Part shown: in pieces, positions 56,620 to 64,000 of the stretch
Layout of the letters: each line of letters starts with the position of its first letter
How positions within the stretch are numbered: position 1 is the stretch's first letter
Assembly: GCA_022376515.1 (NCBI GenBank)
Contig: WTXI01000046.1
Location: 124,001-188,000, forward strand
DNA: 64,000 bases
Origin: Lactifluus volemus
Taxonomy: Eukaryota; Basidiomycota; Agaricomycetes; Russulales; Russulaceae
Direction: 5' to 3'
Program-made: the position numbers and the translations under genes
The notes under the pieces: generated by a model
The model's database searches: none
What the model saw: the letters and a program-made list of their open reading frames with translations, nothing else
What the model was told of the DNA's origin: nothing

Positions 56620-58180
56620 ACCAAAATGCATACAGAGATGTGCTCTACGTTCAGATACCTCTCTTGGGCACATTCTTGTGCACATGCGAACTATGATCTC
56701 GGATGTAGATCTATTTTTTTTAAGAACAAAAAAATCAGTATTTTTATCCCGCAACATGTACCTATGACAAAGACGCGGTCCCCGGGGTACAGGATTGTCT
56801 CAGGCGGCGGAGGGTGTCTAAAGTTAAGCTGGACGGAGGGATGGCTGTTGGGGGAGGAGCAGGCGAAGTAGACAAGAATGAACTATCTACGTGGTAAAGC
56901 TGTATGTAGGAGGACTAAGAGGAGACTAACACGGGTTCCAGGTCTGTCTCGGGGCCATGCGAGCACGCGTCGTTTTGAGGAAAAGGGCCATTGCCGCACC
57001 GCCCTGGGCTGCCTAGGAGGACGGGGAGGGAGGAATCGCGGTCGATCGGGCGTAAGATTTCTTGGCGGGCGTTGGAGAAGAGTGTGCAGTGCGAGACGAC
57101 GTGGGCTACGGTCTGGAGAGGCACTCCGCATGGACAGGAGACGGGCTGGCCGGGCTAGAAGCGCGCTGCGTATGAGCCGATGAAGGCATGGCCGGTGATG
57201 AGCCTAACGAGCGTGGAGAAGACTGCGAGGTCGCAGCCTTTTGCACCTTGAATGACGGGGGGAGGTTTCCCAGTGGGGGAGCGGGGAGGGCGATGTATTC
57301 TTGGGAAAGGCGGCCACTGTTCCGCCAGCGGGCACCCCATTCCTCAATGAGGCCGCTTTTGGCGACTTGTCCTTGGTAGCTGATGGTGTGAGGCTCTCGG
57401 TGGTTCGGTGGGAGGGGGCGCGAGGCGATCGTGTCGGTGAGGTGGCAGGTGCGTGCGAAGCCGACCAGAGACTTAAGTTGTGGGGCCCATGCTACGGCGA
57501 TACTGAGGGAGTGAGAGGAGATTGTCAGAGGTTTGTTTGAAGGAGAGGGAGAAGGGTTGGCCTGGGTGTGGCTCAGGCTGAAGGATGGCCTCTATTGTCG
57601 AGGCGTTCGATGTGAGGAAAAGGACTGGAGTGGCGGGGAGGCCCGAGAGGATGGTTTGAGCGAGAGAGATGCCCGTATCAAGGGCCACGAGGTCGGTGTC
57701 GAAGAGGGAGACGGTCCCTCACAGAGCAAGTTCGGTGTGTCGAGCTTCTTTGCCTTCGGTGTAGGCCACCGCGGTCGCGATGCTGATTGACGTGTCGTCG
57801 TCCCTGTGAGGGTACCACGGCAGAAGATTGCCAGTTATGTGGTGGAGAAGGCTTCGTTTTTGAGAGCGGCGGAGTACGTTTTCGATTCTTCACCATGTCG
57901 GACTTTGGTGTCGCGGGTGGGTTGGTCGCCCAAGTTGCTGAGGTTCCAGGGTGGGACGGCGTGAGTGCGAAGTCGAGGGCCGTGTGTGGGAACGAGCTGG
58001 GCCAGGGCCGTGAGTCAGGAGCAGGTAGGGCAGTTGCGAGAGGGTGAGCATGGGAGAGTCTGTAGAGTCTAAGGGCAGAATTTTGTGATCAGTAATTTAA
58101 TGCAGAGGTTAGTTGCTTGGTGAGCCCAATTGAATGTAGATTTCGAATGCCTTTGTACAAAGAGCGTCGGTGAGCTGACC
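56620..58180 (-). pseudogene. family X copy X9, split by a LINE
   Basis: Counterpart of X4: about 90 bp of X at 56,620-56,712 and about 50 bp at 58,132-58,180 around LINE L6. Confidence 0.7.
56713..58131 (-). mobile_element. 5'-truncated LINE, copy L6
   Basis: Counterpart of L2. RNase H and Cys/His tail on the minus strand ('RLITGHAFIGSYAARF', 'LQTVAHVVSHC'). Flanked by GGATGTAGATCT (56,701) and GAATGTAGATTT (58,132). Frames broken. Confidence 0.8.
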
Positions 58181-58291
58181 GGGACGAAGTGGAAAGCTAA
58201 ATGCCATGGCGCGCTAAACAGCTAAATAAGTCCCAAATTATTAGGCCCAGCACATGGTCCCCTGCGCCAGATATCATTGTCAACCCTAATC

Positions 58292-60020
58292 ATGGCCTCT
58301 CACCAGTACGTCTATCACACCCACTAGTTGTGCCAAACGTGACTTATCAATTCTCGGAATAGTCTTTACTCGGAAAAGATCCCCGCTCTGTTCGTCCCGC
58401 CTCTCCCTATCGACATGATTCCTGCAATACTAACCCCATCTTACTTACATAGCCTGAACTTTCCGATATCGGCAGATGGTATATTCGAAGCTGAAGGAGA
58501 GATGGCCGAATGCGGTGCTGTCCTTCCTAATGGAAAATTAAATGAACAAAACCAGGAAGGTCTGTCCTACGTGCCCTATGATGTATGGAGTGTTGGTTGA
58601 TTGACCTGGACGTAGTAAGGAGTGTCTCTCAATACGCGGCAATTGAAAGGCTCCCCAATGAGGTTATCAGGGAAATATTCATCTTCGATCGACTCATTTC
58701 CATTTCCCGTCCACAAAGCTACTGGCCCCCAAGGCAGCCGTGGAAATGGCATAGGCTCGTCCACGTGTGTCGAAGATGGCGACATATTATCTTCGATTCG
58801 CCCCGCTCCCTTAACTTGCAGCTCTTCTGCACTTATGGGACGCCTGTGAAAAATAATTTAGATTGCTGGCCAGCTTTGCCTATTGTCATGCAATATCGTC
58901 GAAGTTGGAAGTTCTGGGACAAAGACACCTACTTAATCCCAAATTGCGAGATCCCGGATGACGACAACATAATGGCGGCGCTCCAGAATTCGGATCTCAT
59001 ATGCAAAATACTGCTAGATGTGACAGCTCCACTATTGGGAAAATTAACCACAGTGCCACAAAAGCCATTTCCCGCGCTAGAACACCTCGAGCTAGGGGCA
59101 GACACTGACTATGCCAGTGGGTTTATCCTTCCAAGTGAGTCTTTCGTAGGACCATTCCCGAAGCTACGTGTCCTCCATGTGGCCAGGGTTGCATTTCCGG
59201 CGCTCCAACGGGTTCTACCGTGGTCAGGGATCTTGTTGACCTTCATCTTGAATCGCTACCGAGTAGTGGGTATATCACGCCAGCAGCGCTCCTCGATTTC
59301 GTGCCCATAATGACTCGCCTCAGAAGACTCTACCTTCATTTCCATTCCCCAATTTCTCGACCCATTTCAGGAGGATACCGCCATGCACCTCAAGGCCGCG
59401 CGGTCCTTCTTGCTCTAGAATCGTTCACATTCCACGGAGTTAGCGAAGATTTGGAGTGCCTTTTATCCGGGATCGACGCCCCTGGCATCATGGACTTCGA
59501 TATAACGTTCTTTAACCAGGCTACCATGTTTGATACCTCCCAGTTACTCCAGTTCATTTCTCGCACACAAACGCAAAGGTCGCATGATTCGGCAGACCTG
59601 TATTGTTTTGAGAACCACATTTCCATGATCCTTACTCAAGAAAGGCTGCTTCAAATGACGTTGAGGGTCCTATGTGTGCGGCTAGATTGGCAACTGTCCT
59701 GTATGGCAGAGATCTTCGCTGACCTTTATCCTATCGTCCGTGATGTGCGAATCTTTCACATCTGTGAAATTCCAAACGACTCAGTGCAAGATGATGTGGA
59801 CCCTTCTCCATTGTTGGAGCTTTTCCGCCCTTTCACAAATGTAAAGGATCTTTTTTTGCCTCAGCACGTCGAATCGCACGTCAGGTATATCTTGGAACGG
59901 GAAGGGCTGCTGCTAAATGTACTTGTGCCAGCTCTCGTGACATCCATAACGGAGCCATCTCCCTCTGATTCCGACTTAGAGCCACTTTCGCTAACTTACT
60001 CCCCGTCTCTCCAATCGTAA
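58292..60020 (+). pseudogene. F-box gene with a single-base frameshift (FB12)
   Basis: Exons 58292-58305, 58453-58559 and from 58616. The F-box ('IERLPNEVIREIFIFDRLIS', 'LVHVCRRWRHIIFDSPRSL') and first half follow FB7, including its 'FWDKDTYLIPN' loop. At about 59,219-59,222 one base is missing compared with all paralogues (CCGTGGTCAGGGA for CCGTCGGCCAGGGA), shifting the frame and stopping at 59,310. The old frame is intact from there to 60,020 and ends 'LTYSPSLQS'. The second half resembles FB4 more than FB7. One recent lesion; a sequencing or assembly error cannot be excluded. Confidence 0.8.
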
Positions 60021-61158
60021 GGTCTGACTGACCGCTTCTCTAGGAATCACTCGTTTTCGTCTCTCTTCACTCGTGCAGCCCGCTTTTCCTCTCAACCCTC
60101 CCCCCCTTGCTCTACTACCTTGGCTTTGTTTGCGGCAAATCTCCACCCTCTGTGCGCCCCAAGCCACTATCTTCGTACCCCTTTCCCACTTTCATTCCCC
60201 ACGACCATGCCTTGCGCCCGCTCTTTGATGCACCACCAGGTGCGGCGTTCACGTCGACCAAAGTTCCAATCCTGCTACTTGACTTGTGTCTCGAATTTCT
60301 TAATAGTTCTATCCTCCCTCCTTTTGTTCCTCCATTATTATGAATTCTTCTGCATCGTCTTCCGGTATCGAACTGCAACATGTAACTGTACGGATTGCTC
60401 TTGTTTTACTTACCATAACTTTCTCTTCAGCTCCCATCTCCGTTCCGGTCCTCTCTTTGTACTGTTACCCTTTGCTCAGGGATCGTTCCCTTCCATATAA
60501 ACCATCTGATTGCGTGCTCCTGTCTCGCGATACTTCAAGTTGTATTGGATTCACATACTTACCCTCATGTCTATACTAACGCCTCTACATCACTTGTTGC
60601 CAAATATCCAGATATCGCCTTACACCGCCAGAGAGCACACTAGATCGAAGTCACAGATGAGTATGTGTTCTCCAGTCCTTTCCTTGATCAGGAGTGGGAA
60701 GCCACCTGGCCAACGGGGAACGAGTCTGTGTTGTCCAACAAGTCAAGGGTGGGAGCCCTGTGTCTCACGAGTACTTTTGGTTGCCTCCGCGGGGGACTCG
60801 GATGCACTCGTATAGCGAGAGGGGAGGTGACCAACCTGAGAGGGCCATGCGATGCAAACAAACTTAGGCTTGTCCGCATAGAACTGTACTAGAGCGCACA
60901 GTATCGCCTGCCGAAGAGTTGACAGGACAAACTCGTGGTGCATTTCCCAGTGCGGCAGTCTTTTGGATAGAAGGAGGATTACTTGGGGGAATAAGTATCG
61001 GGTGGGCTGTGGCACAGCCAGGTTGTCGTCAGTCATGTCTCTCAGGGTATAACACGGATCCACAGTCGACTTTGCTTTCTTTGGATGGGTGTGCATCAAG
61101 GATACTACTTAGGATCCCTACAGACAGACGTCGAACTAGGATATGAAAACACCCACCA
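60021..61158. repeat. array spacer after FB12, cut by the Helitron
   Basis: Spacer unit matching that after FB7 almost base for base up to 'AAAACACCCACCA' (61,158), where similarity stops at an A/T dinucleotide. Confidence 0.75.
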
Positions 61159-61985
61159 TCCATAATATAAAACAGCTCAGTCCCGCATTTGGACGTTTTG
61201 CTTAGTCACTATTAGTCAGCGGGGGCTGCTCTGCTTTACGGGCCCAAAACGGAAGGTGCTGCTTAGTAAGAACGAACTCTGCGCGCTGCAGTCACTCCAG
61301 CCACTGCTCACCTCGAAAAAGGAAGGTGAACGTGACTAAGCAAAATCTCGACGTCGCTCGACGAAAATTTTCCACATACACAGCCCTCAAACTCTTCAAC
61401 TTCATCTCCACATCTCCCTCCCCTTTCTCTGCTCCCTTAACCATTTTTGTTCCCTTTCACTCTTCAAACCTATCATATTCTGATTGTACAAAGGCATGTT
61501 TTGCTCTTTTCACTGTGTAAAAAATCGAAATCTTATCTTATCTCCCTTAGCTTTTACTGCTTTCACCACTCATCTTGCCACCTCCCTCTACACATTTTTG
61601 GTGCCTCATTTGAGGTGTGTGTCTTACCCTAAAATGTTGCTTGCTTACTGACGCTCCTTTTTTCTCCTTAGGTCTTCCTTCCCGTGGTTTTTTTTCGGTG
61701 GGCTTTTGGGTTCTTAGAAAATTTGGTGATCAAGGTGATACCCCGAAAAGTCCTACTTCCCTGGCTTTCCTGTTCAACACAGGTTGTCTGCCGGTTGTTA
61801 AGTCTCTTGCAAAAGAGCGGACCTCTTTTTGGGTACAGTGTGCAGGGAGATTGAGTTGGTGGGGTGGTTTTATACCACAGTTGTGATTTCATATCACAAC
61901 TCAGTTACCTCTCTTTAACGCTCCACTATCAACTGCCGCTGTTTTCTCCGATTTCCCTTATTTTTGTAAGAATTTGGTTGCCCAC

Positions 61986-62050
61986 TTTTGGCCCTTTCCC
62001 GTGGACCTTTGGCCCTTTCCCGTGGATCTTTGGCCCTTTCCTTGGACTTC
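61986..62050 (+). repeat. 21-bp tandem repeat
   Basis: Three copies of a 21-bp unit (TTTGGCCCTTTCCCGTGGACC and variants) plus a partial fourth, in the Helitron leader just upstream of the transposase start. In the transposase frame it would read LWPFPVD repeats, but that frame begins without a strong start. Confidence 0.75.
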
Positions 62051-62129
62051 TGGCCGTTTTCTTAGGTTTCCTGGCTCTTCCCCCCTCTCCTCCCTTTCCC
62101 CCTCTTTTTTCCTTTTAGCAGGAGCAAGC

Positions 62130-64000
62130 ATGCCTCCAAATCCTCCCTCTACCCCTCCTCCTGTCAGTGCGGAACCTGAATATGCTGCTATACCACCCTC
62201 TACCCCACCTTCTGCTCTTCCATCAACGCCTCTTACCTCTCCTCAGCTTTCTCAACAAGCTGCACGTCTTGAAGAGCGAAACCAGCGTATTATAGGTTCT
62301 CCTGAACAACGTAGAGTCCCCTCCATACCTCCTCGCCCTATTACCTTTGAGGGCCGCACTTTCCATCATTTGCCCGCTGATTTAGCTGCTCAAGTGGCAG
62401 CTGTTTCTGCTATTCCTGCTATTCCCCCCAGGCGCACACGACACTCTGCCCGTGCTCCTGTAAGTTTTATATATTTATATTTTGATATTAAAGTCAATAA
62501 AATATTTTTTAAGGTTCCTGCCCCTGCTCCTTTTCCTGCCCTTGCCCCTGCTCCTGTTCTTGCCTCTGTCTCTGTCCCTGCTCTTGCCCCTGTCCCTGCT
62601 CTTGCCCCTGTTCTTGCCCCTGTTCCTGCCCCTATCCTTGCCCCTGCACCTGTTCTTGGCCCTGCCCTTGCTCCTTCTTATGATGCGTTTCCTGTAAGTT
62701 TGATAATCATTCAGTTTTATATGCTTATACTGAATATATATATTATTTAGGTTATGCCACCGCCTCCTCCACCACCACCAATACCCGCTCTGCACCCTCT
62801 TCCTCTTGCACGCCATCCATTTGATCCTACATGGCAAGTTTGTGACCTTGGTTCTCTGTCAATTCAATGTCCCTTTTGTAAGGCTTTACATTGGAAGGCT
62901 GAAGCTCTCGCACGCTCTTCTGCAGCCAATCCCAAGTTTGGCATGTGCTGTTATAAGGGCAAAGTCTCCATCCCTGATCTTCAACCCCCTCCTCATGATT
63001 TATATCGACTCCTTACCAGCCAAGATCATGATGCAAAGTCCTTTCGCCGTCACATTCGCACTTACAATAGTGCACTGGCCATGACTTCTGTTGGTAGAAA
63101 GTTAGATCCATCTATCAATCAGGGTGGTGGAGGGCCATACACATTTCGGCTTCATGGAGAACTTATTCACAGAGCTGGATCTCTTTTACCTCCAGAAGAG
63201 GGTGAACGCACTGCCCCTACCTATGCACAACTTTATATATATGACCCAGCTGTAGCTCTCAATCACCGCATCGCCCATAGGTCAAATCATGAGTTGGATC
63301 GAGCTACTTTAGCCACACTTCAAGACATGCTCTATCACTCACATTATGGGGTTGAGCTCTACAAGCAGGCATATGAATTAACCAGAAATTTGCCACCTGA
63401 GCAGCAATGTAGAATTGCCCTTCATTTTGACCCTGCTTCTGACCGGCGCCGCTATCAGACCCCTCATGTTTCTGTCGATGAGATTGCTGTTCTCTTGATA
63501 GGTTCTGAGGATCAGCCTGCTGACTCTCAAGACATTGTGCTCTATCGTAGGGATGGGCCTCCATTACGCATTTATGACACAAACCCTCTTTACCCCTCTT
63601 TACGCTACGTCCTTCTTTTTCCCACTGGCCAGCTTGGGTGGCATCAAGGCCTGCCTTATAGACATCCTGAAGATGTGGCACCCAGAGAGAACAATGAAGA
63701 TGCGGAACCCACACGGGAAAGGCACATAAGTCCTGCTGAGTACTTGCGCTACCGCCTTCACATTCGCCCTATAGAGGTGGAGTCAAATCACCTCTTTCTT
63801 TCTGGCAAGCTCTTTCAAGAGTTTACATGTGAAGCGTGGGCTGTTGCTGAGCAAAACCGTCTCAACTACCTCAGACACCATCAAGGCAACTTGCGCGTTG
63901 AGGTCTACAGTGGTTTGGTTGATGCCATTGCTGCAAATACAGATGTCAACTCAAATGAGCTGGGCAAGCGTTTTATTTTACCATCCAGCTTTGTTGGTAG
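62130..64000 (+). CDS. Helitron transposase (RepHel), N-terminal part
   Basis: Start ATG at 62,130; exons 62130-62459, 62514-62693 and 62751 onward, all phase 0. The frame is open to the window end. The first exon is Pro/Ser-rich. Exon 2 is almost pure Pro/Ala/Leu/Val repeats, encoded by CCTGCCCTTGCC-like units. Exon 3 has a Pro run, a zinc-finger-like segment ('IQCPFCKALHW' ... 'FGMCCYKGKV'), 'PPHDLYRLLTSQD', 'SFRRHIRTYNSALAMTSVG', 'PTYAQLYIYDP', and further on 'PAEYLRYRLHIRP', 'LFQEFTCEAWAVAEQNRLNY' and 'ILPSSFVG'. This is the Helitron helicase-like N-terminal region. The Rep HUH motifs and helicase should follow outside the window. It looks undamaged so far, so the element may be young. 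Confidence 0.88.
62514..62693 (+). repeat. Pro/Ala/Leu-coding low-complexity exon
   Basis: 180 bp of imperfect 6- and 12-bp units (CCTGCTCTTGCC type) forming one whole exon between two AT-rich introns with GTAAGT donors. It is in frame either included or skipped. Confidence 0.75.

Larger units (their letters stand above)
46940..61158. repeat. segmental duplication, copy B (about 14 kb)
   Basis: Second copy of the block at about 22.6-37.5 kb, in direct orientation and with the same order of elements. It is shorter because of internal deletions (about 230 bp in LINE L5 and most of the spacer end after FB11) and because it lacks the solo LTR. It ends abruptly at the Helitron insertion at 61,159. 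Confidence 0.8.
61159..64000 (+). mobile_element. Helitron, 5' portion (continues beyond the window)
   Basis: Rolling-circle DNA transposon. The 5' end is placed at 61,159, where the sequence begins TCCATAATATAAAACAG directly after a host A. The paralogous empty site (37,530/37,531) reads CCACCA/TAACTTG. Insertion between A and T with a 5' TC is the Helitron hallmark. About 970 bp of T-rich leader precede the transposase reading frame at 62,130. The 3' CTRR end lies outside the window. Confidence 0.82.

Noticed and set aside
1..64000. CRISPR arrays, operons, ribosome binding sites, phage attachment sites.
   Set aside because: The sequence is eukaryotic with spliceosomal introns, and no such structures are present.

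Overview
The window is genomic DNA of a filamentous basidiomycete, most likely an Agaricomycete. The evidence is short GT-AG introns of about 50-70 bp, a cytosolic-type arginyl-tRNA synthetase, a UPF0220/Vps68 gene, a CHAT-domain protein, DUF6699 domains, a large F-box family, an AstC-like HAD/class II terpene cyclase, and LINE and Helitron elements. All gene models come from reading the sequence. Splice sites were accepted when donor, acceptor and reading phase agreed, often across several paralogues.

Layout. 0.4-2.6 kb: a decayed and an intact glycosyltransferase family 8 gene (minus strand). 4.5-7.5 kb: arginyl-tRNA synthetase (plus) and Vps68/UPF0220 (minus). 7.7-17.1 kb: three F-box loci, one dead, one ordinary and one fused to a CHAT domain, plus a dead second copy of Vps68. 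The 6.8-8.2 and 12.5-14.1 kb segments are an old tandem duplication in which different genes died on each side. 17.9-61 kb: a tandem array whose basic module is an Agaricomycete protein of unknown function, here called X (minus), head-to-head with an F-box gene (plus), then a conserved spacer of about 1 kb. F-box loci FB4-FB12 and X copies X1-X9 lie here. All X copies after X1 are broken, five of them by copies of one ancestral LINE insertion. Most F-box copies remain open.

Within the array a block of about 14.5 kb is present twice (about 22.6-37.5 and 46.9-61.2 kb). Each copy carries an intact, intron-containing gene for a HAD domain plus DxDTT class II terpene cyclase of 599 aa, the architecture of fungal drimane-type sesquiterpene synthases. 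Each also carries an inverted remnant of a DUF6699/X block. The right end of the second block is cut by a Helitron whose 5' end (61,159) is defined by comparison with the empty paralogous site at 37,530/37,531. The Helitron protein runs off the window.

Two themes stand out. First, the F-box proteins share one three-exon design with a 14-nt first coding exon. They keep the F-box and leucine-rich body but carry different C-terminal modules: a CHAT domain lacking its His/Cys dyad (FB3), DUF6699 (FB8, remnants in FB5 and FB10), a duplicated basic/acidic motif (FB9), or Ser/Pro tails. They could be SCF ubiquitin-ligase adaptors with exchangeable ends, which is an inference. Second, a secondary-metabolism gene has been captured in, and duplicated with, this recombining array.
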